Shown in pieces: positions 1 through 8,706 of a stretch of DNA of 64,000 nt. Position 1 is the first letter of the stretch. Every line of letters starts with the position of its first letter. Origin of the DNA: Chryseobacterium endalhagicum (GTDB lineage: Bacteria > Bacteroidota > Bacteroidia > Flavobacteriales > Weeksellaceae); contig NZ_JAELVM010000002.1 of NCBI RefSeq assembly GCF_016745235.1, positions 186,001 to 250,000 of the forward strand, given 5' to 3'. The translations under genes were made by a program, and so were the position numbers. The notes under the pieces are model-generated. The model was not told where the DNA came from. It made no database searches and was given only the letters and a program-made list of their open reading frames with translations.

Positions 1-2356
1 AAAGCTGTACTCTTGCGATGTTTCCTACAGCATTATACCCTGTATTTAAGATACAGTAGTTGATTCCTGTTGCCAATGGTTTTGTTTTGAAAACATAGTT
101 TGAAGAGTAGCTTCCAGGTACACTGTTTACAACAGCAGCCACCTGAGTTTCATAAGCTGATTCGTCTTCAAGCCCAGACACCAATAATGAGTTCGTTGTG
201 CTTGTCGCGTTAGTCCAGGCTGCAGCCCCTATTTTTCTGTAGTTTACAGAATAAGTAGTTGCTCCCGGTACACTGTTCCATGAAATTACCGCTGAGTTTT
301 TAAGAATATCCGCAGATGTAGTGGATAATCCTGTTGGCGCAGCTGTAGTAGAAGTTGGTGCAGTACCAATAGTTACAGCAGGAGATACTGCGTAGAAAAT
401 ATTGTTGATTGCTGATACTCTCAATTTAACAGCACCTGTTAAGCTTGCCGGCATTTGTGCAGTATAGCTTCCTGTATTTGGTGCAGAAGCTACAAGGTCT
501 GTCCATGTAGTTCCGTTATCTGCTGTATAGTCTATTTTAACGTTAGCCACATTATAAGGAGCAGCTGTAGTATTGGCTACGTCCCACTTAATGGTGTTTG
601 ATGCGTTATTATAAAGAACTGTAGCAGTGGTAAGACCGCTGAATTTAAATGGTCCGTCGTTACCTACATTTACAGTAGTTTCTAAAGAAGAAAGCATTGG
701 TCTTTGTGCATTCTCATCTCTTACCGTTACTGCATAATGCAATAATCTTGGAACATAAGATACCGTTTCCCAGTTTGGAGTTGTATCTTGTGCAGGGTCG
801 GTTTTTTTAGTCAGAGTTCCGTTCATTACCAAAGGCAGGCTCGGGAAATATCTTCTTCCGCTTGTTGTTCCGAAATAAGATCTCGTTAATGCTCCCATAG
901 AGTTGTACCCCCATCCGGCATCTCCGGAAATAGTAGCATCATCATTTACACTGTCATACTGCTCCCAAGTGTATTTAATAGGATCTGTATCTGTTGCTGA
1001 TGCCTCTAAATAATAAGCTGTTCCTTTTGGAATGCTGTATGCTGTAAGAGGAGCAATAACAGGTGCCGTGTTGGTTGTAATATTCTGAGAAACACCACAG
1101 GTTGTTTTAGAATCCAGGTTGTTAAGAATCTGGTTTACTGAAGCGTAGTGGAAATAAGCATCAGAGCTCATCTGTACATTATCCCCTGTAATTCCTGCAT
1201 AGCCCATGATGGTAGTACCACCTCCCGGCTCTACATTTACATTGGAACCTTCTGTATTATGTGAGAAGGTATGGTTTCCACCTAACTGGTGTCCTAATTC
1301 GTGTGCTACGTAATCGATGTCAAAAGAATCTCCGGATGGAATTCCGTTGGCAGGAGAAGTAAATCCGGAACCTTTGTAAGCTACCGGCGAACCTTGGTTC
1401 AATGTCATATCATCGCTGCAGATACATCCGATACATCCGGCATTACCGCCTCCTCCATCAGCACCAAATAAGTGACCGATATCGAAATTGGCTTCTCCAA
1501 CGTTGTTGTGAAGAACATTCATTAATTCTCCGTTCCACAATCCATCATCTACACCCGGTCCGGACTCTGAATAAGGATCTGTAGCCGCCGCAGGATAAAT
1601 AATATTCTGATAATCCTGAAGAAGAAGTTTAATCCCAAAGTCTTTTTCGAAAACTCCGTTTACCCTGGTCATTGTATTGTTGATCTGCGTTACCGCTCCT
1701 GGAATACCTCCAAAATAAGCTGTATATTCTCCTGTAGTAGACATGGCCAGCCTGTATGTTCTGTATTTTGTGCTTGCCGGTCTGTTGGTAATCCCTACGT
1801 TAGAAAGATTTTTTTTTCCGTTCTGCTTTAAAAGCTGGATATCTTTGATGTTGGTTTCATTGGTCCCACATTCAAACCCCTGCTCGCTATTTGTTCTTTT
1901 TGTTTTATAGAATACTCCATAAGTCTGCTTATCTGTAGTGATAGGCTCTATAAACTGGAAAACACCGTCTTTGATAATCATAGACTGCATTTCCGTTGGA
2001 GATGTACTGAATCTTACATATTTAGAAGGGTCATCCACACCTACTCCTACATAAGAACCCAACTGGTATCTGTCCGCCATAGACTTTTCCATTACAGGAT
2101 TGCTGTATACGGCAAACTTTTCAATTTTTCCTTCTGCTGTAGGAAGGGAAACAATAACGGCCTGCGCCCCTTTTCCTGTTTCTACAGCATCTTTTAGAAT
2201 ACCTCTAAGTGAGGCCAGGTCTACTCTATACGAGTATTTTACTTCAACCTCTTTTCTGATTTGAGATGTTTTCTGCGACGCAGGCTCCCATCTCTGTGCA
2301 TTGAAACTGGCCACACCAGCTGTCAAAGCACAAACGAGTAAAATTCTTTTTTTCAT
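1..2356 (-). CDS. Secreted reprolysin-like zinc metalloprotease with fibronectin type III domains (3' part outside window)
   Basis: The reading frame opens at an ATG (complement of 2354-2356) and stays open to the window edge, so about 785 residues are visible and the C-terminus is missing. It starts with a signal peptide (MKKRILLVCALTAG...). A propeptide-like region follows, then a metzincin zinc site HELGHQLGGNH (HExxHxxGxxH, about 1275-1310) with a downstream Met-turn (TIMGYAG). Two or more beta-sandwich repeats of fibronectin III type come last (the 'ISWNSVPGATTYSV' pattern near 240-300). In Flavobacteriia such proteins are usually exported by the type IX system and carry a C-terminal sorting domain; here that end is off-window, so secretion by T9SS is inferred. 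The substrate is unknown. Protease assignment is sure from the zinc motif; the exact family is less so. Confidence 0.85.
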   Translation of the reverse strand, partial: MKKRILLVCALTAGVASFNAQRWEPASQKTSQIRKEVEVKYSYRVDLASLRGILKDAVETGKGAQAVIVSLPTAEGKIEKFAVYSNPVMEKSMADRYQLGSYVGVGVDDPSKYVRFSTSPTEMQSMIIKDGVFQFIEPITTDKQTYGVFYKTKRTNSEQGFECGTNETNIKDIQLLKQNGKKNLSNVGITNRPASTKYRTYRLAMSTTGEYTAYFGGIPGAVTQINNTMTRVNGVFEKDFGIKLLLQDYQNIIYPAAATDPYSESGPGVDDGLWNGELMNVLHNNVGEANFDIGHLFGADGGGGNAGCIGCICSDDMTLNQGSPVAYKGSGFTSPANGIPSGDSFDIDYVAHELGHQLGGNHTFSHNTEGSNVNVEPGGGTTIMGYAGITGDNVQMSSDAYFHYASVNQILNNLDSKTTCGVSQNITTNTAPVIAPLTAYSIPKGTAYYLEASATDTDPIKYTWEQYDSVNDDATISGDAGWGYNSMGALTRSYFGTTSGRRYFPSLPLVMNGTLTKKTDPAQDTTPNWETVSYVPRLLHYAVTVRDENAQRPMLSSLETTVNVGNDGPFKFSGLTTATVLYNNASNTIKWDVANTTAAPYNVANVKIDYTADNGTTWTDLVASAPNTGSYTAQMPASLTGAVKLRVSAINNIFYAVSPAVTIGTAPTSTTAAPTGLSTTSADILKNSAVISWNSVPGATTYSVNYRKIGAAAWTNATSTTNSLLVSGLEDESAYETQVAAVVNSVPGSYSSNYVFKTKPLATGINYCILNTGYNAVGNIARVQL

Positions 2357-2431
2357 AATGAACTACATGAATAGAATTAATAAATTTTAAATATCCACAA
2401 CAAAAATAACAATTTACTACATAGCACCATT

Positions 2432-2468
2432 AAAAAAAGTGACTAATTTTAATTAAATTAGCCACTTT
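2432..2468 (-). terminator. Rho-independent terminator after prolyl oligopeptidase
   Basis: Arms at 2436-2449 and 2455-2468 pair as AAAGTG-CTAATTT with a single mismatch. On the minus strand the hairpin runs into seven T. It lies 24 bases past the prolyl oligopeptidase stop and upstream of the metalloprotease gene. Confidence 0.8.
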
Positions 2469-2491
2469 CGTTAAAATTTTATTTTTTCTAT

Positions 2492-4594
2492 TTATTTATT
2501 AATTCCCATCTCATATAAGGCAAATGATATAAGATCCGCATTTTCGCTGATCACCTGATCGGTTGCTCTTCCTGCTCCATGGCCTGCATTTTTCTCAATT
2601 CTCAACAGAATTGGATTTTTACAGCCTTGTTTTTCCTGCAGCTCTGCCCCAAATTTAAAGGAGTGCGCCGGAACAACACGGTCATCATGGTCGCTGGTAA
2701 TGATCATGGTGGAAGGATAGCATGTTCCTTTTTTCACGTTGTGAACCGGGGAATAGGATTTAAGATATTCAAACATTTCTTTGCTGTCTTCCGCCGTTCC
2801 ATAGTCGTATGACCAGCCTGCACCTGCTGTAAATTTATTGTATCTCAACATGTCCAGTACGCCTACTCCAGGGAATGCCACTTTAGCAAGATCCGGACGG
2901 ATGGTCATGGTAGCTCCTACAAGCAGTCCTCCGTTTGATCTTCCTGACAATGCCATATATTCTTTTGACGTATAGCCTTTGCTCTGCAGATATTCTCCGG
3001 CTGCAATGAAATCTTCAAAAACATTTTTCTTCTGGGTCTTCGTTCCTGCATCATGCCATTTCTTCCCGTATTCGCCGCCGCCGCGGATGTTTGGTACCGC
3101 ATAAATTCCTCCGTTTTCCATCCAGATCGCATTCACTACTGAGAATGAAGGCTGAAGGCTGATATTGAATCCACCGTAGGAATAAAGAATGGTAGGGTTT
3201 TTACCGTTAAGCTTCGTTCCTTTTTTATAATTGATCATCATCGGGATCTTGGTTCCGTCTTTTGAGGTATAAAACACCTGCTCAGAAACATAATCATCCG
3301 GATTGAATTTCACTTTCGGCTTCTGATAGATTTCCGATTTCCCTGAATCTGCATTAAATTTATAGGTAGTTCCCGGAGTGATGTAGTTGCTGAAAGAGAA
3401 ATAAAGTTCTTTTTCCTCTTCTTTTCCGCCAAAACCACCGATATTTCCTTTTCCAGGAAGCGTAATTTCTCTTACCAGTTTTCCTGTTTTATCAAACTGC
3501 TTCACCTGGTCAATAGCATCAATCATGTAGGTTGCAAAGAAATATCCTCCGCCTGAGGAGATTCCCAAAACATTTTCTGTCTGCGGGATCACATCTTTCC
3601 AGGTATCCGGAGAAGGGTTTGTGATGCTGGTTTTTACCAGACGCATATTCGGTGCGTCTTTATCGGTGAAAATAAACAGGTCATCACCCTGCGTATCCAC
3701 AATATTGGCATTGATATCAAATCCTTTAACGATCTGAACGAAATCACCGCCTTTCTTTAAGTCTTTGATATAAAGCTCATTCCCGTTCGTTGCGTTGGCA
3801 GCAGAAACAATCAGGTATCTCTGGTCTTCAGAAACACCGGCACCAAGGTATCTTCTCGGAGTTTTGTCGCCCCCGAAGATCAGCTTGTCTTCTGCCTGTT
3901 TTGTTCCTAATTTATGGAAGTACACTTTATGCTTGTCCGTCATTCCGGAAAGTACGGTTCCTTCTTTCGGTTTGTCGTAGCTTGAATAATAGAAACCTTC
4001 ATCACCCTGCCATGAAATTCCACTGAATTTTACGTCCAGGATCGTCTCATCGATCTGCTTTTTCGTCACAGCATCTATGATAATGATCTTATTCCAGTCG
4101 CTTCCGCCTTCAGAAATGGAATAAGCCGCAAGGTTTCCTTTTTTGTTGAATGACAGATTGGAAAGTGAAGTGGTTCCTTTTTCTGAAAATTTATTCGGAT
4201 CTAAAAATATTTCCGTTGCTTTTGTCTTGTTGTTCGTTCTGTATAAGATCGACTGAGCCTGAAGACCGTCGTTCTTGTAATAATAAGTATAATCTCCTTC
4301 TTTGAAAGGGGCTGAAATTTTTTCGTAGTTCCAGATATCTTTCAGCTGATCCTTGATTTTGTTTCTGAAAGGGATCTTTGAAAGGTAATTCTGGCTGTAC
4401 GCCACTTCTTCATCTACCCATTTCTTCGTAGCATCAGAATCATTTTCCAGATCTCTGAAAGGGTCAGAAACAGCATTTCCAAAATAGGTATCTGTCTGAC
4501 TTCCTTTGATCGCTTTAGGATAATTCATTTTTTGAGAATAAAAAGTTGCTGAAAAAAGAACTCCAGCAGTTAATAAAAAAGGTTTAAAATTCAT
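2492..4594 (-). CDS. Prolyl oligopeptidase family serine peptidase (S9A)
   Basis: A 700-residue protein, the usual length for prolyl oligopeptidase. It cleaves peptides after proline, and the signal peptide (MNFKPFLLTAGVLFSATFYSQ-like) places it in the periplasm or outside. An N-terminal seven-bladed propeller (about 60-420) is followed by an alpha/beta hydrolase. The nucleophile Ser lies in GRSNGG (about residue 553), the acid Asp in SDHDDRVVP and the His in NAGHGAG (about 672). The frame could open 18 bases earlier at a TTG, but the ATG at 4594 gives a cleaner signal peptide and was chosen. It stands as a single gene with its own terminator downstream. The family assignment is firm; the natural substrate is unknown. 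Confidence 0.93.
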   Translation of the reverse strand: MNFKPFLLTAGVLFSATFYSQKMNYPKAIKGSQTDTYFGNAVSDPFRDLENDSDATKKWVDEEVAYSQNYLSKIPFRNKIKDQLKDIWNYEKISAPFKEGDYTYYYKNDGLQAQSILYRTNNKTKATEIFLDPNKFSEKGTTSLSNLSFNKKGNLAAYSISEGGSDWNKIIIIDAVTKKQIDETILDVKFSGISWQGDEGFYYSSYDKPKEGTVLSGMTDKHKVYFHKLGTKQAEDKLIFGGDKTPRRYLGAGVSEDQRYLIVSAANATNGNELYIKDLKKGGDFVQIVKGFDINANIVDTQGDDLFIFTDKDAPNMRLVKTSITNPSPDTWKDVIPQTENVLGISSGGGYFFATYMIDAIDQVKQFDKTGKLVREITLPGKGNIGGFGGKEEEKELYFSFSNYITPGTTYKFNADSGKSEIYQKPKVKFNPDDYVSEQVFYTSKDGTKIPMMINYKKGTKLNGKNPTILYSYGGFNISLQPSFSVVNAIWMENGGIYAVPNIRGGGEYGKKWHDAGTKTQKKNVFEDFIAAGEYLQSKGYTSKEYMALSGRSNGGLLVGATMTIRPDLAKVAFPGVGVLDMLRYNKFTAGAGWSYDYGTAEDSKEMFEYLKSYSPVHNVKKGTCYPSTMIITSDHDDRVVPAHSFKFGAELQEKQGCKNPILLRIEKNAGHGAGRATDQVISENADLISFALYEMGINK

Positions 4595-4633
4595 AATCAA
4601 GGGTTTTATCAAAAATACGTAAAGTATGTGGAA

Positions 4634-4660
4634 TAAAAAAAGCCCTGAGACCAGAGCTTT
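4634..4660 (-). terminator. Rho-independent terminator
   Basis: Arms 4639-4647 and 4652-4660 (AAAGCYCTG pairing) are followed on the minus strand by a run of T at 4635-4641. It ends the unit of the 224-residue secreted protein. Confidence 0.75.
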
Positions 4661-4680
4661 AATCAGATATATTCATCTTA

Positions 4681-5355
4681 TTATTTTGTTCCGAAACTTT
4701 CGAAATAGAAATCAGTTAATCCTGAAACTATTTCATCCGGACTTCCGTTCCAATAGTATATTTTTCCGCCCTCATTCAACTGATACAGGCTGAATTTCTG
4801 TTCTGTTACTACGGTTTTATCTGCATTTTTAAAGTCCTGAACACTTTGAACCAGATATTTCTTAAGCTCTTCAGGTTTTACCGTTTTAATATCGCCTGTA
4901 GGAATATCCGAGAATTTTGCAGGAACTTTGAAACTTACCGAATACGTAACCTCAGCGATTTTCTGGTCTTCAATGTATTCATTCTGAACAACTTTCACGT
5001 CTTTCACGGTCAGTTTTCCGGCTTTAAAATTTCCCATCATGGCTGTAAAGTAATCTTCCGCTTCTTTTCTGCAGGCATCCGCCGTGGTTTTGGAAAATGC
5101 AGATAAAAAGTTGTCCGTACTTTCTTTCATCATGTCCTGGCTGACGGTTTTAAAATCTACCTGATAAGCGGTTTCTCCCTCCACTGTAGGTTTTAAATAG
5201 TCATTCAGTTTGTCTAAAACAGCGGTATCATTACTGACAAAGGTTCCGAAATACATTTCAAAAACTTCCTTCGGGTTCTTTACTTCTGCCTGTGCTGCGA
5301 GATTCTGGCTCATCACTCCCAGCATAAGGAATAGAATAATTTTAAACAATTTCAT
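4681..5355 (-). CDS. Secreted protein of unknown function, DUF4878/lumazine-fold-like
   Basis: A 224-residue protein with a clear signal peptide (MKLFKIILFLMLGVMSQNLAAQA). No enzymatic motif is visible. The body has the look of a small alpha+beta, cystatin/NTF2-like periplasmic protein: an N-terminal helical part rich in charged residues, then strands around 'KIAEVTYSVSFKVP' and 'VTEQKFSLYQLN'. It sits between prfA and prolyl oligopeptidase on the same strand, but hairpin terminators on both sides suggest a single-gene transcript. I do not recognise the family with certainty; the fold guess comes from residue pattern alone. Exported location is well supported, function is not. Confidence 0.75.
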   Translation of the reverse strand: MKLFKIILFLMLGVMSQNLAAQAEVKNPKEVFEMYFGTFVSNDTAVLDKLNDYLKPTVEGETAYQVDFKTVSQDMMKESTDNFLSAFSKTTADACRKEAEDYFTAMMGNFKAGKLTVKDVKVVQNEYIEDQKIAEVTYSVSFKVPAKFSDIPTGDIKTVKPEELKKYLVQSVQDFKNADKTVVTEQKFSLYQLNEGGKIYYWNGSPDEIVSGLTDFYFESFGTK

Positions 5356-5381
5356 AATTAATATTTTGTATGATCTGATGC

Positions 5382-5409
5382 AAAAAAAAGCCCTTGAAAT
5401 TCAAGAGCT
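5382..5409 (-). terminator. Rho-independent terminator of prfA
   Basis: Stem 5389-5397 with 5401-5409 (AGCYCTTGA) and eight T on the minus strand, 10 bases after the prfA stop. Confidence 0.8.
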
Positions 5410-5418
5410 GTGTATATT

Positions 5419-6504
5419 TTAATAATTTTCTTCTTCTCCCTTCATCTTCTCTGCATTTTCCGCCATGATCACAGAATCGATCATATCAGAAATATCTCCG
5501 TTCATATAGGCATCCAGATTATACATAGATTTGTTGATTCTATGATCCGTTACCCTTCCCTGAGGATAGTTGTAGGTTTTGATCTTTGCAGAACGGTCAC
5601 CCGTAGAAACCATGGATTTACGCTGTGCGGCAATATCTCCCTGAACTTTCTGCAATTCTATATCATATAGCTTGGTTCTCAGCATTTCCATGGCCAGCTC
5701 ACGGTTAGCCAGCTGGGAACGTGCCTGCTGACAAACCACCACCATTCCTGAAGGTTTGTGCGTCAGCTGAACTTTAGTTTCAACCTTGTTTACGTTCTGA
5801 CCTCCGGCTCCACCTGAACGTGATGTCTGCATTTCGATATCTGCAGGATTCAGTTCAAAATCCACCTCCTCAGCTTCCGGTAATACGGCAATCGTGATGG
5901 CAGACGTATGAACTCTTCCCTGAGATTCTGTTTCAGGAACACGCTGTACACGGTGAACTCCGGATTCGAATTTCATAATTCCGTAAACGCCTTCTCCTTC
6001 TACTTTCATGATAAGTTCCTTGTAGCCTTTTGCTGCTTCATTAGAATCCGTTACTTCATGTCTCCAGCCTTTCGTTTTGAAATACATGGTATACATTCTG
6101 TACACATCTTCCACAAAAATAGCAGCTTCATCACCTCCTGTTCCGGCACGTAATTCTACAATAACGTTTTTGTCATCTGCAGGATCTTTAGGAATCAAAA
6201 GAACTTTCAGCTCTTCTTCCAATCCGGGAAGTTTAGCCTGAGCTTCCAGTTTTTCTTCTTTAGCAAGATCTACCAGATCTCTGTCTGAGCCATCCGCGAT
6301 GATTTCTTCAGATTCTTCGATCGAATCTAAAGCACCTTTGTACTGGTCATAAACTTTTACAATTTTGCCCAAATCACTGTATTCTTTGTTCAGAGAAGAA
6401 TATTTTTTTTGATCTGAAATGATATCAGGCTGTATAATAAGGTCGGCAACCTCATTATATCTTTGTTTAATAGCTTCTAATTTTGGAATTAATGATTTAG
6501 ACAT
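5419..6504 (-). CDS. prfA: Peptide chain release factor 1
   Basis: A 361-residue class I release factor that reads UAA and UAG on the ribosome and triggers hydrolysis of peptidyl-tRNA. The catalytic GGQ is at residues 234-236 within [15 protein letters not shown]. The codon-recognition tripeptide is P-E-T at 190-192, the RF1 form (PxT), not the SPF of RF2, which settles the identity. The N-terminal helical domain (1-100) is complete and the length is standard. A Bacteroidetes-type promoter box lies 20 bases upstream and a terminator directly follows the stop. Nothing about the gene is unusual. Confidence 0.97.
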   Translation of the reverse strand: MSKSLIPKLEAIKQRYNEVADLIIQPDIISDQKKYSSLNKEYSDLGKIVKVYDQYKGALDSIEESEEIIADGSDRDLVDLAKEEKLEAQAKLPGLEEELKVLLIPKDPADDKNVIVELRAGTGGDEAAIFVEDVYRMYTMYFKTKGWRHEVTDSNEAAKGYKELIMKVEGEGVYGIMKFESGVHRVQRVPETESQGRVHTSAITIAVLPEAEEVDFELNPADIEMQTSRSGGAGGQNVNKVETKVQLTHKPSGMVVVCQQARSQLANRELAMEMLRTKLYDIELQKVQGDIAAQRKSMVSTGDRSAKIKTYNYPQGRVTDHRINKSMYNLDAYMNGDISDMIDSVIMAENAEKMKGEEENY

Positions 6505-6523
6505 TCTGCAATTTTTGAGAGTG

Positions 6524-6531
6524 CAAAGATA
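6524..6531 (-). promoter_or_regulatory. -7 promoter box of prfA
   Basis: TATCTTTG on the minus strand matches the Bacteroidetes -7 consensus TAnnTTTG and lies 20 bases ahead of the prfA start. Confidence 0.6.
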
Positions 6532-6588
6532 AGAATTATTAATTCAAAACTCAATGCCATTTTTATAAAGTATAAGTATTTGGGATCT

Positions 6589-6986
6589 ATTCTTTTGCCT
6601 TGAAGCAAAAGAATCAAAAATTGTCTCCATAAAGTCGACGAATGATATTTCAAGACCTGGAAACTTCCGCTAAAAATAAATCCTGCTCTCTAAAAATTCT
6701 AAAACTTGCGCGGATGTACACTTACTTCTTCGTTTCAATTCCCGTCCCGCGCTTCAGACAGTAGAATTTTCTTAACGTTCACAGAATTTATTTTCTTAAC
6801 GCTCCATTTTCCTATGTCAATTTATCGCAGTTACTACAATCAATCAGTATTCGTTCAAATAATCAACAGTATTAAATTTTATCGAAGATAAAATCCTTGC
6901 GTCTTAATAACACATTGCTTGAAAAAAATAGCGTTTTAGCGATAACCAACAATTTACAGAGATTAATCTCCAAAATATTGTACAAT
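6589..6986. repeat. Long tandem non-coding repeat, unit 1 (398 bp)
   Basis: The first of two adjacent, highly similar units filling the 895-bp gap between prfA and the permease. It begins with a small inverted repeat (TTCTTTTGCCTTGAAGCAAAAGAA), and a segment of 28 bases near 6622-6649 is missing from unit 2. No conserved reading frame is visible. Short pieces of this kind, with the same 'CAAAAGAATCAAAAATT' head, are in my recollection common as dispersed spacers in Chryseobacterium genomes; that is memory, not a search. Confidence 0.8.
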
Positions 6987-7355
6987 ATTCTTTTGTCTTG
7001 AAACAAAAGAATCAAAAATTCAAGACCGGGAAACTTCCGCTAAAAATAAATTCTGCTCTCTAAAAATTCTAAAACTTGCGCGTATGTACTGTTGCTTTTC
7101 GTTTCAATTCCCGTCCCGCGCTTCAGACAGTAGAATTTTCTTAACGTTCACAGCATTTATTTTCTTAACGCTCCATTTTCCTATGTCAATTTATCGCAGT
7201 TATCAAAATCAATTAGTCATCGTTCAAATAATCAGCAGTATTAAATTTTATCGAAGATAAAATCCTTGCGCCTTAACAACATATTGTATGAAAAGAATAT
7301 CGCCTTAGCGATAACCAACAATTTACCGGAATTGATTTCATAAATATTTTATGAG
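6987..7355. repeat. Long tandem non-coding repeat, unit 2 (369 bp)
   Basis: The second copy of the unit at 6589-6986, about 90 percent identical by eye over most of its length. It includes the head hairpin, the 'CTTCCGCTAAAAATAAAT' block and the tail 'TTAGCGATAACCAACAATT'. It lacks the 28-base insertion of unit 1. Substitutions are scattered, so the duplication is not very recent. Confidence 0.8.
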
Positions 7356-7380
7356 ATTCTTTAGCCTTGAAACAAAAAGT
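7356..7380. repeat. Truncated third head of the tandem repeat
   Basis: ATTCTTTAGCCTTGAAACAAAAAG repeats the head of units 1 and 2 and then breaks off just before the permease stop codon. The array therefore has two full units plus one stub. Confidence 0.6.
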
Positions 7381-7399
7381 TTCTATTTCTAACACCTTA

Positions 7400-8698
7400 T
7401 TATTGAACATTTTTAAAAAACTTCCTGTCAATTAAATATAAAATCAATCCAAAGGCGACAATTCCAAGCCCTATGATGCTCTCTTTAGGGTTATGAATTA
7501 ATGTAAAATAGAGAATATAGATGCTGAAAAGGAGAAAAACGGTTGGGAAAACATAGAATACATTGGATTTAAATATTTTCCGCTGGCTTTTTTTAAGGAA
7601 GAAAACTGTAGAAATGGAAAGGCTGGCGAATAACTGAAGGATAAAAGCAGTGTACACGAAGATTTCTTTAAAACTACCCGTCAGAATAATTACTGAAGCA
7701 ATCAAGGCATGGGCAAAAATAGCTCTGACCGGAATTCCTTTTTTATTATTTACAGCAAGCGACCGCCAAAGATGATTTTCTTTTGCAAAAGCCTGTGTAA
7801 GCCTCGACCCTACCCAAAGATAACCACTGATGGTAGCAATCAGCTGTAAGGCGATAAAAACATTGACAATTTTTCCAAAGCCGTTCCCCAGCATATTGCC
7901 CGCCGCTTCACCCATCACATCTTCTTTTCCGGCCATCTGGCTTACAGGGGCATGTTTCAGCATAATAAAATTAACCAGAAGATAACTTACCGTCACAAAA
8001 ACAGTTCCTGCTATTAAAGCCCGCGGAAGATTTTTCTGAACATCTTTTATTTCACCCGCAATATAGGACGCAGAATTCCATCCTGTATAGGAATAAGTCA
8101 CAAAAACCAGTGAGGTTGCAAATGCGGGAAGCATGATCTCGCCCTGCCAGCTGTTTCCAAATTCCAGGCTGTTTCCGGCATCAGAGCCAGAAAGAAACAC
8201 GCCTAAAATAACCAGAACAATGATAAAAGCCACCTTGATAAAGGTGAAAAAATTGTGAAACCGGCTCGATGTTTTAAGGCTGAATGATAAGGCGGCCGCC
8301 ACAAGAAAGATAATTCCAATGGCAAAACCGTTTCCAAAGGTGTAATTAAAAGCTGAAAGGTATTTTGACATCGCAAGCGCGGCCAAAGCAACCGGTGCAG
8401 AAAATCCTATGATCAGGGAAATCCAGCTTACAAGGTAGCCGAATATGGGATGATAAGTTTCTTTGAGATAAATATAATCGCCACCATTCCCTTTGAAATA
8501 AGAGCCGAGCTCGGCATAACAGAATGCCCCGAACAAAGCCAGAATCCCGCCGATGATCCACAGCAGAAAGATGCTGTAGGTATTGGTGATATCAGACAAC
8601 TGGAAACCTAACGTCGTGAAGATCCCGGTCCCAATCATATTGGAAACTACAATAGCGGCGGCCGTTTTCCAGCCTATCTGATGTGAAGCAGTACTCAT
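7400..8698 (-). CDS. APC superfamily amino acid permease
   Basis: A 432-residue integral inner-membrane protein with about 12 hydrophobic segments. The APC family N-terminal signature is clear: 'AAIVVSNMIGTGIF' in TM1 (unwound G-x-G-type helix that binds the substrate backbone) and 'YAELGSYFKGNGGDYIYL' at the end of TM2. Transport of an amino acid by proton or exchange coupling is expected. It starts 8 bases after the stop of the upstream TonB receptor and shares its promoter and SAM-type riboswitch. Methionine or a sulfur-containing relative is thus the favoured substrate, an inference from regulation only. The downstream spacer contains the tandem repeat and no clear terminator. Confidence 0.9.
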   Translation of the reverse strand: MSTASHQIGWKTAAAIVVSNMIGTGIFTTLGFQLSDITNTYSIFLLWIIGGILALFGAFCYAELGSYFKGNGGDYIYLKETYHPIFGYLVSWISLIIGFSAPVALAALAMSKYLSAFNYTFGNGFAIGIIFLVAAALSFSLKTSSRFHNFFTFIKVAFIIVLVILGVFLSGSDAGNSLEFGNSWQGEIMLPAFATSLVFVTYSYTGWNSASYIAGEIKDVQKNLPRALIAGTVFVTVSYLLVNFIMLKHAPVSQMAGKEDVMGEAAGNMLGNGFGKIVNVFIALQLIATISGYLWVGSRLTQAFAKENHLWRSLAVNNKKGIPVRAIFAHALIASVIILTGSFKEIFVYTAFILQLFASLSISTVFFLKKSQRKIFKSNVFYVFPTVFLLFSIYILYFTLIHNPKESIIGLGIVAFGLILYLIDRKFFKNVQ

Positions 8699-8706
8699 TC
8701 AGCAGT

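Noticed and set aside
1402..1584. Plus-strand frame of 60 codons inside the metalloprotease gene
   Set aside because: It is antisense to an open, motif-bearing reading frame and has no promoter or family likeness. Many similar antisense frames in the window were dropped for the same reason.
6706..6891. Plus-strand frame of 61 codons in the tandem repeat
   Set aside because: The matching stretch of unit 2 does not keep the frame, so it is not conserved as a protein.
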